Shown here in pieces: positions 1 to 8,702 of a stretch of 64,000 bases of DNA (the stretch's first letter is position 1; every line of letters starts with the position of its first letter). The stretch covers positions 1,798,001 through 1,862,000 of the forward strand of contig JASGHI010000003.1 in NCBI GenBank assembly GCA_049841155.1, in the 5' to 3' direction. Source of the stretch: ZC4RG30 sp049841155 (GTDB lineage: Bacteria; Pseudomonadota; Gammaproteobacteria; Steroidobacterales; Steroidobacteraceae). Both the position numbers and the translations under genes were made by a program. Under the pieces are notes generated by a model. That model was not told the DNA's origin and did not search any database. It saw nothing but the letters and a program-made list of their open reading frames with translations.

Positions 1-354
1 CTCGTCGGCGAGCAGCACATTGGCGAACAGCGGCCCCGGCACGAAGGTCCAGGTGCGCTTGCCGGTGCTCTGGTCCTCCTCGAGGATGTCGGTGCCGGTG
101 ATGTCCGTGGGCATCAGATCGGGCGTGAACTGGATGCGCTTGAACGACAGCCCCAGCGCCGTGGCCAGCGTGCGCACCAGCAAGGTCTTGGCGGTGCCCG
201 GCATGCCGGTGATGAGGCAGTGGCCACCCACCAGCAGCGTGATGAGCAGCTGCTCCACCACCTCGTCCTGGCCGACGATGAGCTTGCGGACTTCACTGCG
301 GATGGCAGTGAAGCACTCGCCGAAGCGGTTCACGAGTTCCTGCGATTCGGTCAT
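1..354 (-). CDS. MoxR-family AAA+ ATPase, 3' part off the window
   Basis: The 118 N-terminal residues of a MoxR AAA+ ATPase; the gene continues past the left edge. Walker A (GMPGTAKT) lies at residues 50-57 and the Walker B end (LLADE) falls on the last codons of the window. The preceding segment VGQDEVVEQLL is typical of MoxR proteins. These ATPases act as chaperones that mature or insert cofactors into partner proteins, usually with DUF58 and VWA proteins. The ATG overlaps the stop of the upstream TPR/peptidase gene (ATGA), so translation is probably coupled. By analogy with other MoxR clusters, a DUF58 gene is expected just beyond the edge. Confidence 0.93.
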   Translation of the reverse strand, partial: MTESQELVNRFGECFTAIRSEVRKLIVGQDEVVEQLLITLLVGGHCLITGMPGTAKTLLVRTLATALGLSFKRIQFTPDLMPTDITGTDILEEDQSTGKRTWTFVPGPLFANVLLADE

Positions 355-2618
355 GGCGATCCTTCTCCGGTCATTTCAAGCAACAATTTCTGTGCGGGAC
401 GGAAGCGCGGCGCGGTTTCCAGCGCCTGCAGCAGATGGCGGCGGGCCCTGGCCGCATCACCGCTGGCGCGCCAGGCGCGCGCCAGCCCATAGTTGGCGGC
501 GGCGGTGTCCAGCGGCGCCAGCGCCAGCAGCACCTGGTATTCGCGCAGGGCATCGGCCGGACGGTTCGCCGCCAGCAGCAGCTCGCCGAGTTGCGCGTGG
601 CCGCCAGGGGCGAGCGGATCGACGTAGTTCACGGCCTCGAGCACCTCGAGCGCCTCGGTCCCGCGGCCGGCATCGAGCAGCTGCTGCGCCAGCGTGCGCA
701 ACCCTTCCGGATCCCAGCCGCCCGCGGCGCGCCAGGCGAGCAACGCACGCATTGCCGCCGCCTTGTCACCGGCCCCCTCCTCGGCCGCGGCGAGCATCTG
801 GTAGGCATTGCCGCCGGCGGTGAATTCCGGCAGCAGCTCTATGGCTGCCTGCGCCGCAGTGCGCGCCGCGGCCCAGCGCTTGCCCTCGAGCGCCGCACGC
901 GCTGCGGCCATCTGCTCCTTCCAGCGGGCAGGCTGCGCGATGTAGGGCGCGAAGCGCTGTTTCATGAAAGCCTGGAATTCGGAGTCGAAGGCTTCGGGCT
1001 CGACACCGAAGACGCGGCGCACGGCTTCGGCCGTGCTGATGTCCTCATTGAAGGCGCGCAGGAACTCGACCAGACGCGGCAGGCCCCAGCGCTGTTCCGC
1101 AAACAGGCAGACAAGCCCCGCCTGCATGTAGGAGATCTGCACCTGGTTCGGATAGGCGGGCCGCAGGAAGCCCTCATCCAGCTGCGCCACGGGCAGGAAC
1201 TTTCCGCCGATGAATGCCTCGACCAGATCCGGACCCACCGCGACCCCGGGCGTGGGGCCGGTGCGCCATTCCTCGAACATCGACAGGCCTTCGCTGAGCC
1301 AGCGCGGCACGCGGTGCTGCGTGGCCGACAGCGTGAACACATGCGCCATCTCGTGCCACAGCGTGCTGCCCCAGTGGAAATCGCCGCTCTGGCGCCCGGA
1401 GGGGCTGTCCATCGCCACCACGTGACCGAAGGTCACGCCCAGCAGACCGATGCCCGGCAGGCCGGCAGTGCGCACGCCGAAGTCATCATGGTCGGGATAC
1501 AGCTCGATGGTCACCGGTTCGCTCGGCGTGTAGCCATAACGCTGCGCGAAGGTGGCGATGCTCTGCCGCGCAAGCTGCCCGACATAGGGCGCAAGCGCCG
1601 CCGCTTCCTTGCGGTGCAGCTGCAGGCGCAGCGCCGGATCGCTGCTCTGGATGATTTCATACTGCCCGAAGCTGTCGAGCAGGCGCAGCGTGTTCACCGT
1701 CGCGGTGCTGAAGCGGTCGCCGGAATAGGCGCGCTCGAGAGCGGCGCGGGCGCCCGCCACATCGCCGAGCCGCAGCAGGTTCAGGCCCCGCTCGCGGTGC
1801 GCCGGCCACAGGTCCGGCTGCACTTCGACCGCGCGCGCAAACCATTTTTCGGCCTCGTCATAGCGGCGCCGGATCACCTCGAAGTAACCCAGCTGCTCGA
1901 ACAGCGTGCCGTAACGCGGGTTGTATGCGAGCGCAGCGCGTATCCAGCGCGCCGGATCCCGCTGGCCAGTCACCTCGACGGCGGCCAGCAGCGTGTATGC
2001 CTCCAGCGGCGCGCGTCGCTGCGCCTCGGCCAGCGCCAGCGCGCGCTGCGCTGCGCCTCCGGCCTCGTCCAGGCGGCCGTTCTCGATGGCCACGTGCGCG
2101 GCAACCAGCTGCGCTTCGATGCCCTCGGGATTGCCTTCGATCAGCTCGCGCAGGGCATCGTCGACATCGCCCGAGAAGCGGTCCGCGGTCAGCCGTGCGC
2201 GCGCCACACCGGCCTCGTAATCGCGCGGCGCGATCTCCAGTGCTTCCTGGAACAGGCGCATGGCGTCCTGGTACTGGCCCGTCGAGAGGAACAACCGTCC
2301 CCAGCGCACCCGCGGCCGCGGATCGTTGGCGGCCGCGGCCACGGCTTCACGGAAAGCCTGGTTCGCGCCCTGGATATCACCCAGCCCCCACAGCGCTTCG
2401 GCGCGCAGCAAGGGATCTGCACCCGCGGGCGCGCCGGTCAATGCGCGGTAGCAGCGATTGGCCTCCTCCTGCCTGCCATGCAGCAGCGCATCGTCGCAGC
2501 GGCGCAGCGCAGCGGCGCGGCCGGGGTCATAGTCGGCCAGCTGCGCAGAGGCCAGCTCCGGCAGCCAGGCCATAACCAGTGCAGCGAGCGGCACAGCCAT
2601 CGAGGGGATGCGATTCAT
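351..2618 (-). CDS. Exported TPR protein with gluzincin (peptidase MA-like) metalloprotease motif
   Basis: A 755-residue protein with an N-terminal signal peptide (cleavage near ASAQ, about residue 26). Tetratricopeptide-like repeats fill roughly residues 30-320 and again 580-750. Between them is a metalloprotease-like domain with HEMAH at residues 422-426 and a third-ligand candidate Glu443 in LSEGLS, the HExxH plus E pattern of peptidase MA-like enzymes. This predicts a periplasmic zinc peptidase or peptidase-like scaffold. It overlaps both neighbours by ATGA junctions, so it is translated with the MoxR/VWA cluster. The substrate is unknown. Confidence 0.85.
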   Translation of the reverse strand: MNRIPSMAVPLAALVMAWLPELASAQLADYDPGRAAALRRCDDALLHGRQEEANRCYRALTGAPAGADPLLRAEALWGLGDIQGANQAFREAVAAAANDPRPRVRWGRLFLSTGQYQDAMRLFQEALEIAPRDYEAGVARARLTADRFSGDVDDALRELIEGNPEGIEAQLVAAHVAIENGRLDEAGGAAQRALALAEAQRRAPLEAYTLLAAVEVTGQRDPARWIRAALAYNPRYGTLFEQLGYFEVIRRRYDEAEKWFARAVEVQPDLWPAHRERGLNLLRLGDVAGARAALERAYSGDRFSTATVNTLRLLDSFGQYEIIQSSDPALRLQLHRKEAAALAPYVGQLARQSIATFAQRYGYTPSEPVTIELYPDHDDFGVRTAGLPGIGLLGVTFGHVVAMDSPSGRQSGDFHWGSTLWHEMAHVFTLSATQHRVPRWLSEGLSMFEEWRTGPTPGVAVGPDLVEAFIGGKFLPVAQLDEGFLRPAYPNQVQISYMQAGLVCLFAEQRWGLPRLVEFLRAFNEDISTAEAVRRVFGVEPEAFDSEFQAFMKQRFAPYIAQPARWKEQMAAARAALEGKRWAAARTAAQAAIELLPEFTAGGNAYQMLAAAEEGAGDKAAAMRALLAWRAAGGWDPEGLRTLAQQLLDAGRGTEALEVLEAVNYVDPLAPGGHAQLGELLLAANRPADALREYQVLLALAPLDTAAANYGLARAWRASGDAARARRHLLQALETAPRFRPAQKLLLEMTGEGSP

Positions 2619-3535
2619 GGCTGTTCCGCACTCCTGCCCAGCGCCGCCAGCCGTGCATCGATGCGCCCGCCGAGCCGCGCCATCTCCACGAGTATGGATT
2701 CGAGGCGCGCGTAGTAGTCGTCCTCGGCCAGCTGCAGCTTTTGCGCGCGCAGCGCATCGACGCGGCGCTCCACGGCATCCTGTTCTGCACGCAGGGCGGC
2801 AAGCTCGCTGTCGCCGGCAAACAGCGCCGCATCGCCCAGCCGCGCGACGATGAAATTCGCCGCATCGCCACCCATCATGCGCGCATGCTCGGTGGCGATG
2901 GCCGCGTCGGCCTTGTAGGCATCCTCCACCCGCCGGCTTGCGAACTCATAGGCCTCCTGTGCGCTGATGCGGCCGTCCTTGTCGCGGTCGGCTTCCTCGC
3001 TGGCGAGCGCCTCGGCCCAGAAACCGCCGAAACGCGTTGCCACGCGCTCACCGCCGCTGCGCGTGGCGGTGACAACGATACGGTGCGGCCGCTGCCAGCG
3101 CTCGGCAACCGCGCCGCTGGCGCTGGTGGCGTTCACCACCAGCTGCGGCACCGTGGCCGGAAAGCGGTCCAGCAGCGCCAGCAGCTCACTGCCGGTGAGA
3201 TCCGGCCCCGGAATGTTGAAGCGGTATTCATTGCCGTCGTAGCTGCCATGCCCGAGCAGCACCAGCACGAACTGGTCGCCTGCCGCGAGCTGCGTGGCCA
3301 GCTGCCGCAGCTGCCCGTCGATGGCCTCGCGCCGCGCCGCGGCGCCGGCAAAACGGTGCACCGTCTGTGCGCTGCCCGTGGCCGTGGCGGCGCTGCCTGC
3401 AATCCGCTCGCTCCACTGCATGAAGCGCTCCTCGAACTGCGGCTCGCCGCCCAGCCCGCCGATCACCACCACATGCATGGCCGCCGGCAATGGCGTCGCG
3501 GCGCACAGCAGCGCAAGAGCTGCGAGGCGGCGCAT
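2615..3535 (-). CDS. Exported caspase-fold (C13/C14-like) protein with EF-hand-like loop, probably lacking the catalytic Cys
   Basis: 306 residues starting at an ATG that overlaps the upstream VWA gene stop (TGATG); longer in-frame starts would lie inside that gene and lack a signal peptide. A signal peptide (about residues 1-19) precedes a caspase/legumain-like core. LLGHGSYDG at 93-101 supplies the His-Gly motif. At the usual Cys position the sequence reads NATSASG (135-141), with no Cys. Residues 183-194 (DRDKDGRISAQE) resemble an EF-hand calcium loop, and a coiled region follows. It may be a pseudo-protease or a Ser-type variant. It belongs to the MoxR cluster. Confidence 0.72.
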   Translation of the reverse strand: MRRLAALALLCAATPLPAAMHVVVIGGLGGEPQFEERFMQWSERIAGSAATATGSAQTVHRFAGAAARREAIDGQLRQLATQLAAGDQFVLVLLGHGSYDGNEYRFNIPGPDLTGSELLALLDRFPATVPQLVVNATSASGAVAERWQRPHRIVVTATRSGGERVATRFGGFWAEALASEEADRDKDGRISAQEAYEFASRRVEDAYKADAAIATEHARMMGGDAANFIVARLGDAALFAGDSELAALRAEQDAVERRVDALRAQKLQLAEDDYYARLESILVEMARLGGRIDARLAALGRSAEQP

Positions 3536-5796
3536 CACAGCCGCCTCCAGCGCCGGCGCAGCAGCCATTCGGCGCTCTTCAGCGCCGCCAGCAGCAGGAA
3601 CACCAGCGGGATGTTCCACAAGTCCAGGGTCTGGCGCTCCACCATGCCCGCCCGTGAATAACGGATGGCCTCCGGCAATTGTTCCAGATCGGCAAGTGTC
3701 CAGTAGCGGCCACCGCTCTGGCCGGCAATGCGCTCCAGCAGCGCGCGGTGCTGCCAGGCCGCGAACTGCTCCTGCGCGCCGTCCTCACGGCGCAGATGCG
3801 CCGTCGCGCGCGCCAGCTCGCTCCCATTGCGGCTGGCGGCAAGTTCCACGCGGTAAAGCCCGGCGTCGGGGGTCTGCAACCGCACCGTGTAGCGGCCGTC
3901 GTCCGCTCCAGAAGGCTCCACCATGGCAGGCACCGACGCGCCATTGCCGGCCAGCGCCGTGACGGCGAGCTGCACATCGCGGTAAGGGCTGAAATCCTCG
4001 TCGAGCACCTCGGCTTCGAGCGTTGCCGCCGCATCATCCTGCTGGATGCTGCGCACGGCGGTCAGGGAGGTCTGCGCCGGCGCGCTCACCGCCAGCTGGT
4101 GCAGCAGCCGCTGCCAGAACTGCTCATGATGCTGATCGGCCAGCGGCAGCTGCATCTGCCAGCGCCAGGTCGTCGCCGTGGCGAGCACCCAGGCCGCACC
4201 GCGGCCGAAGCGCTGCATGACCAGCAGCGGGTCCACGCGCTCGCCGCTCTGTGCCTCCAGCAGCACGATGGCCCCGGGCTTGAGCGCACCCAGCAGCTGG
4301 ATGTCCGCCAGCGGCGGCAACGCCTGCCATGCCGCGGCATTGCGCACCGGATCGGCATCGAAACGGCCGATGGCCGACTCCAGCCCATAGGCCGTCGGCC
4401 GCACGCGGCTCACCCGCGCGCCATAGGAAACAGCGCCGCCCGGCAGTGCGGCCGGCAGCACCTGCGCCACGGGCACGCGGCCCCAGCCGCCATCGCCGAG
4501 GCCATCGCGTCCGGCCAGCAGCAGCAGCGAGCCGCCGCGGCGATCGACGAATTCCTTCAGCCATTGATGCTGCTGCGCCGACAGCGCGGCAGCCTCCAGG
4601 CTGCCGATCACCACGGCATCGAAGGCGAAGAGTTCCGCTTGCGTGCGCGGAAAGCCGCTGTCCAGTTCCGCGGCCGAATCCACACCCTGGCGGTAGTAAC
4701 GGTTCGGTGTGGCGCGCATCACGCCCGCAAGGCGCAGCGTGCGGTCCTGTTCCACTGCGCGGCGGATGAATTTGTATTCCCAGCGCGGCTCGCCCTCGAT
4801 GTAGAGGATGCGGCGCCGCCGGTCCGTCACTTCCACCAGCGCGCGGCGCGCGTTGTTGGCCTCGTTGGTCTCGCCCTCGCCTGCATCCAGCTGCACGCGC
4901 AGATCCCGCAGCCCGGCGCGCCCCGCGGGAATGTCGATGCGCACCGTGCTGACCGTGCTTTGCGGATCGAGCTTCACTTCCTGCGCGGCCACCAGCTGTC
5001 CGCCGTCGTAGACGCGTACGCGCGTCGCCCCCTGCCGCTGGTGGCGTATCGAAAGCTGTGCGCGCAGCGTTTCGCCGGCAATGGCCGTGCGCGGCAATTC
5101 CAGCGACTCCAGCTCCAGGTCATTGGTGAAGCGCTCCGGCCCCACGCCCACCGCGTGCACCGGCACGCCGGTAGCCGCGATCTGCGCCAGATCCGCCTCG
5201 GTCAGCGTATCGCCCGTCTCGGCGCCGTCGGAAACCAGCACCACCGCCGCCAGCGGCACGCTGGATGCCATCTGCAGCACGGCGCGCAGCGCCTCGCCGA
5301 TGCGCGTCTGCGGCGCACCGCCCTGCAGCGCCGCCAGGTCCTCCACCGAGGTCGCGCGGTCGGAGAAAGCAAACAGCCGCAGTTCGGAACCCGCGGCAAT
5401 GCGCGCCAGCACACCCTTGCCCAGCGCCGCCGCGGCCTGCTGGCGCCGGGTGGCGGTCTCTCCTGCGTCGATGGCATTCATGCTGCCGGAATCATCCACC
5501 AGCACCGCAACGACATTCTCGCGGTCGCGGATGCGCTCCACATTGAGCACCGGCCGCCACAGCGCCACCAGCAGGATGGCAAAGAACAGCCATTGCAGCA
5601 GGCCCAGCACGATGCGGCGCCAGAGCGCCAGAGGCGGCGCGGATGCAGCCGAGCGCGGCCAGAAAAAGCTCGCCACCACCAGCGCCAGCGCCACGGCCAG
5701 CAGCACGATCAGCAGCCACAGCGGCCATCCGCGTCCGAAAGCCAGCTCGCCGCTGCGCCAGGCCCACAGCGAATGCCCCAGCAGCCACTCAGGCAT
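3535..5796 (-). CDS. VWA-domain membrane protein of the MoxR cluster
   Basis: 753 residues. Two hydrophobic segments (about 24-46 and 62-80) precede a von Willebrand factor A domain with the MIDAS motif DDSGSM (DxSxS at 101-105). A class I glutamine amidotransferase-like middle region follows (VVIGSLEAAALS and LLLLAGRDGLG segments). A last hydrophobic stretch near the C-terminus (LWNIPLVFLLLAAL) suggests a membrane-anchored protein with large periplasmic parts. Homologues occur beside moxR and DUF4159 genes. It is separated from the DUF4159 gene by 18 bp and overlaps the caspase-like gene by one base. Confidence 0.88.
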   Translation of the reverse strand: MPEWLLGHSLWAWRSGELAFGRGWPLWLLIVLLAVALALVVASFFWPRSAASAPPLALWRRIVLGLLQWLFFAILLVALWRPVLNVERIRDRENVVAVLVDDSGSMNAIDAGETATRRQQAAAALGKGVLARIAAGSELRLFAFSDRATSVEDLAALQGGAPQTRIGEALRAVLQMASSVPLAAVVLVSDGAETGDTLTEADLAQIAATGVPVHAVGVGPERFTNDLELESLELPRTAIAGETLRAQLSIRHQRQGATRVRVYDGGQLVAAQEVKLDPQSTVSTVRIDIPAGRAGLRDLRVQLDAGEGETNEANNARRALVEVTDRRRRILYIEGEPRWEYKFIRRAVEQDRTLRLAGVMRATPNRYYRQGVDSAAELDSGFPRTQAELFAFDAVVIGSLEAAALSAQQHQWLKEFVDRRGGSLLLLAGRDGLGDGGWGRVPVAQVLPAALPGGAVSYGARVSRVRPTAYGLESAIGRFDADPVRNAAAWQALPPLADIQLLGALKPGAIVLLEAQSGERVDPLLVMQRFGRGAAWVLATATTWRWQMQLPLADQHHEQFWQRLLHQLAVSAPAQTSLTAVRSIQQDDAAATLEAEVLDEDFSPYRDVQLAVTALAGNGASVPAMVEPSGADDGRYTVRLQTPDAGLYRVELAASRNGSELARATAHLRREDGAQEQFAAWQHRALLERIAGQSGGRYWTLADLEQLPEAIRYSRAGMVERQTLDLWNIPLVFLLLAALKSAEWLLRRRWRRL

Positions 5797-5814
5797 GTCG
5801 TTCGTGGCCTGCCA

Positions 5815-6621
5815 TCAGTGGCTCATTGCATAGAGCACGTAGTTGATGCCGAACCGGTAGGCCAGTGCAGTCAGTGGCTGCGGATAGCCCGGATCGTCGG
5901 CAAGCTCCCAGGCATCGCCCAGGTCCATGTTGAAGTTGATGGCCACCATCAGGCGGCCGTTGTCATCAAAAACGCCGCGCCAGTGCGGCTCCACGCCATC
6001 GCGCTCGTAGGTGCGGCCGGACCTCAGCGCCGCCGCACCCGGGATCTGCACCTTCTGGTCCAGGTCGTAGAGAACGTGGAACACCTCGTGGCTGTCGGGA
6101 ATCTCCACCACCTCGCGGTCGGGGAACACGCGGCGCATCGACTCCATGAAAGACTCCCACTGCAGCGAGCCATGGAAGTCGTCCACCATCAGGAAACCGC
6201 CGCGCAGCAGGTATTCACGCAGCCGCGCGGCCTCCTCGTCGTTGAGGTACCAGCGCCCCACCTCGACGGCATAGAGAAATGGCGCCTCGAACAGGGCTTC
6301 GTCCAGCGGCTGTACGGCATGGAACTCGTGGCTGACCTTCAGCCGCGTGAGCCGGTCGACACCCTGCATGAAATGCTGCTCGGCCTCCGGCGCATCCGTC
6401 ATCCAGGAGCCGCGGCCGCCGAAACCGCCGCGGAAGCGCCCGAAGCCGGAATCAGGGTTGTCCGAATAGGCAAGGCGCATGAAACGGAACTCCGGTTCGG
6501 CCGGCCCCAGCCCCGCTCCCGGCGCTGCGCCGCCCCTGACATCGGCAGGCAACAGCAGGACGAGGCCCGCGGCAAGCGCCAGGCCTAGCTGCTGACGCAA
6601 CTGCCGTACTCGTGGCTCCAT
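5815..6621 (-). CDS. DUF4159 family exported protein
   Basis: 268 residues with a short basic N-terminus and a hydrophobic signal segment (about residues 10-30). The body matches the DUF4159 pattern: FRFMRLAYSDN, then RLREYLLRGGFLMVDDFHG and the closing NYVLYAMSH segment. DUF4159 has a glutamine-amidotransferase-like fold without the usual catalytic set. The gene is first in the MoxR-VWA cluster on this strand, so it probably encodes a periplasmic partner of that complex. The molecular role of the family is not established. Confidence 0.88.
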   Translation of the reverse strand: MEPRVRQLRQQLGLALAAGLVLLLPADVRGGAAPGAGLGPAEPEFRFMRLAYSDNPDSGFGRFRGGFGGRGSWMTDAPEAEQHFMQGVDRLTRLKVSHEFHAVQPLDEALFEAPFLYAVEVGRWYLNDEEAARLREYLLRGGFLMVDDFHGSLQWESFMESMRRVFPDREVVEIPDSHEVFHVLYDLDQKVQIPGAAALRSGRTYERDGVEPHWRGVFDDNGRLMVAINFNMDLGDAWELADDPGYPQPLTALAYRFGINYVLYAMSH

Positions 6622-6672
6622 CGAACCGAAACTAACCTCGATGGCCGTCCCGCGCCAGTGGCGCGGCGGGGG

Positions 6673-7548
6673 TCACTGCTCCGGTTTGACGAACTTGAGC
6701 GTGAAGCGGTCGGACTCGCCGATGGCGGCGTATTTCGCCCGGTCCCTTGCGCCTTCGGCAAAGGTCGGGGGCAGTGTCCACACGCCGTGCGGGTAGTCCT
6801 TGGTGTCCCGGGGGTTGTCGTTGATACCGGAGCGGCCCACCAAACGGAATCCCGCGGCTTCGATCAGCCGCACCGCATAGTCCTCGCCCACATAGCCCTG
6901 CCCCGGCAGGCGGGGCTCGAAATCCGGGTCCGGGTGGCGATGCTCGACGATGCCCAGCACGCCACCGGGCTTGAGGGCGCGGAAGGCCGCGGCAAAGACA
7001 TCCTTTTCCATGTCCGCCCACACCCAGTTGTGGATATTGCGGAAGGAGACCACGAGGTCGGCCGTACCCGGCGGGGCAATCTCCATCCTGCCGCGCGCCA
7101 GCACCGACATCCTCACCTTGGAATAAAGGTCGGGACGGGTGGAAAAGAGCGTTTCGAGGTCATCGTTGTAACGCTGCTCCTCGGCGGTCGCCGTATCCGG
7201 ATCCATGGCCGCCGCGTAGTACACGCCGTGGTCACGCAGGTAGGGCGCGAGGATCTCGGTGTACCAGCCCCCGAATGGCCACAGTTCCACTACTTCCATG
7301 TCGGGTGCGATGCCGAAGAATTCCAGCGTCTCCACCGGATGCCGGTAGGGGTCGCGCGCGCGGTTGGCCGCAGAGCGGTGCGCGCCATTGACCGCCGCGA
7401 GCAGCCGCGCGTGCGCATCGGCCGTAACCGCTGCGCCCCGCTCCGGTGCTGCCGCACAGGCGCCCAGCACCCCACAAACACAAATCAAGCCGGCCAGCAG
7501 CCCACGGCGCCAAAAACGCCGCTTCCCCTCGTACATGCTCAAGATCAT
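6673..7548 (-). CDS. Putative lipoprotein class I SAM-dependent methyltransferase (COG4798-like)
   Basis: About 291 residues from the ATG at 7548; an ATG at 7536 is equally possible. The N-terminus has RR, a hydrophobic stretch and a lipobox (LGAC), predicting a lipoprotein. The rest is a class I methyltransferase-like fold: MEVVELWPFGGWYTEILAPYL replaces the usual GxGxG loop with WPFGGW, as in COG4798, then ADLVVSFRNIHNW and LKPGGVLGIVEHR. An exported methyltransferase-like protein has no SAM supply in the periplasm, so catalytic activity is uncertain. It is transcribed toward the DUF4159 gene, 51 bp away. Confidence 0.8.
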   Translation of the reverse strand: MILSMYEGKRRFWRRGLLAGLICVCGVLGACAAAPERGAAVTADAHARLLAAVNGAHRSAANRARDPYRHPVETLEFFGIAPDMEVVELWPFGGWYTEILAPYLRDHGVYYAAAMDPDTATAEEQRYNDDLETLFSTRPDLYSKVRMSVLARGRMEIAPPGTADLVVSFRNIHNWVWADMEKDVFAAAFRALKPGGVLGIVEHRHPDPDFEPRLPGQGYVGEDYAVRLIEAAGFRLVGRSGINDNPRDTKDYPHGVWTLPPTFAEGARDRAKYAAIGESDRFTLKFVKPEQ

Positions 7549-7651
7549 TGCCTCGTTGATTGCGCACCGCGGATGCGGGCGCATTCCGGTGAGCGCCACC
7601 GGTCTGGAAGGCAATTATAGCGCTGACCGCACCTGCTCCACCTGCTGTGGC

Positions 7652-8329
7652 CTACACCGCCTGCCGCGGCCTGCGCAAAGGCGGCGCATCGGCCGGCACG
7701 CAGGCCGCCGCAAGCAGCTGGATGCCGCGCAGGCTCGCCTGCGTCAGCAGCGCATGGTCGTCCTCGGCTGCCGCCTGCAGCAGATGCCGCCAGACCAGCG
7801 GTTGGGTTTCCCAGCGCGGCCGCACCCAGCCGGGCTGCTGTTCGGCCAGCCAGTCCAGATCCTTCAGGCGCAGCCCTGCAAGCAGCGCCGCGCAGGCCGG
7901 CGTCATGCCGAACACCAGCCGCGCCACCTGGCGGTGGGCGCGCACCAAATGCCAGCTGTAGATGAGCACGCGGCGGATGAAGTCGCGCGCCGCGGCGCCG
8001 GTAAACGCACTCTCGGCGAACTCGCGCGGCAGGTCGCGCACCGCGCGTGCCGCCATGGCCTGCCAGCGCACCTCATCGTTGAAACCCGCATCGGCCAGCA
8101 GGTAGGGGCTTGCGGCCAGCCGCAGGCGCGCCTGCGGCGAGAGCATCCGCCACACCTGGGGCTGGGCGGCCAGCATCCGCGGCTGCGCCAACGCATCCGC
8201 CTGCGCCATGGCGCAGAGCAGATCGAGGCACTGTGCGTTGATCTCGGCCAGCGGTTCCAGCGCCTCGTCAGTAAACCATTGGCCGGCCAGCCATTGCGGC
8301 CCGGCCGCGCTCCGCGCATCGCCATCCAT
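7652..8329 (-). CDS. Conserved-looking protein of unknown function, divergent from an flhC-like gene
   Basis: 225 residues, starting at the ATG at 8329 with an excellent GGAGG site seven bases upstream; an upstream in-frame ATG lacks this. The protein is mostly alpha-helical, rich in Leu, Ala, Arg and Trp, with no signal peptide or clear membrane segment. Repeated motifs such as QPRMLAAQPQVWRML and RPRWETQPLVWRHLL suggest an internal duplication. I do not recognise the family. Before insertion of the IS1595 element it faced the FlhC-like gene across about 128 bp containing a 22-bp palindrome, so the two may share regulation. Confidence 0.7.
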   Translation of the reverse strand: MDGDARSAAGPQWLAGQWFTDEALEPLAEINAQCLDLLCAMAQADALAQPRMLAAQPQVWRMLSPQARLRLAASPYLLADAGFNDEVRWQAMAARAVRDLPREFAESAFTGAAARDFIRRVLIYSWHLVRAHRQVARLVFGMTPACAALLAGLRLKDLDWLAEQQPGWVRPRWETQPLVWRHLLQAAAEDDHALLTQASLRGIQLLAAACVPADAPPLRRPRQAV

Positions 8330-8391
8330 CGTGATTCCTCCGTGTTTGCGCGAGATAGTCATGCGCGGCATCCTTCTTGGCGAGATCGCGA

Positions 8392-8406
8392 ATTTGGTAG
8401 ATTTCT
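8392..8406. repeat. Left half of a palindrome split by the IS element, including the left 8-bp target duplication
   Basis: Positions 8392-8398 read ATTTGGT and 8399-8406 read AGATTTCT. The latter is repeated directly at 11643-11650, outside the right end of the element. Rejoining both sides gives a perfect palindrome, ATTTGGTAGA-TT-TCTACCAAAT, with the 8-bp duplication at its centre. The site lay between two divergent genes and looks like a regulator-binding site. Confidence 0.85.
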
Positions 8407-8432
8407 GGCGTTTGTATACTTAACAAACCCAT
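8407..8432. repeat. Left terminal inverted repeat of the IS1595 element
   Basis: 26-bp end starting GGCGTTTGTATACTT. It differs from the right end at two positions only: G for A at position 8 and A for G at position 16. Because of the second difference it reads TTAACA where the right end reads the -35-like TTGACA. Confidence 0.9.
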
Positions 8433-8534
8433 ACTCCGAAGCCCGCAGCTGATTGGCTTCCGGGCGGGATTAATTCAACCCTTACGCGGGTTGCGCTACC
8501 CTACGCAGGCCATCAGGTCAGCCGGAGCAGGCTC

Positions 8535-8699
8535 ATGGGTAACGGGTTTAACCACGTCGAAGTCAGTGCGCAAATCCAAGCGCTTATGGATGAAACCATG
8601 CGCATTCACAGGCTGAACTCGACTGCCTTCACTTGGCTTACCCCGATCATTCTCCTTGGCGCTGTATGCCTAGGCGCGGCAATCGGGACATATCTCTAG
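8535..8699 (+). CDS. Passenger gene: 54-residue putative membrane protein
   Basis: An ATG preceded by GGAG opens a 54-codon frame ending TAG at 8699. The product begins MGNGFNHVEVSAQIQ, with an amphipathic helical part, and ends in one hydrophobic segment (about residues 34-53, WLTPIILLGAVCLGAAIGTY). It is probably a small single-span membrane protein, three bases upstream of another small gene. No family is recognised. It overlaps a competing 77-codon frame at 8633-8866, which lacks a comparable start. Confidence 0.55.
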   Translation: MGNGFNHVEVSAQIQALMDETMRIHRLNSTAFTWLTPIILLGAVCLGAAIGTYL

Positions 8700-8702
8700 G
8701 TC

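Noticed and set aside
435..2714. 759-codon open frame on the plus strand
   Set aside because: Antisense shadow of the TPR/metalloprotease gene in GC-rich DNA; no family motifs, while the minus-strand protein has a signal peptide and HExxH.
3679..6588. 969-codon open frame on the plus strand
   Set aside because: Antisense to the VWA and DUF4159 genes; His/Arg/Gln-rich composition typical of shadow frames.
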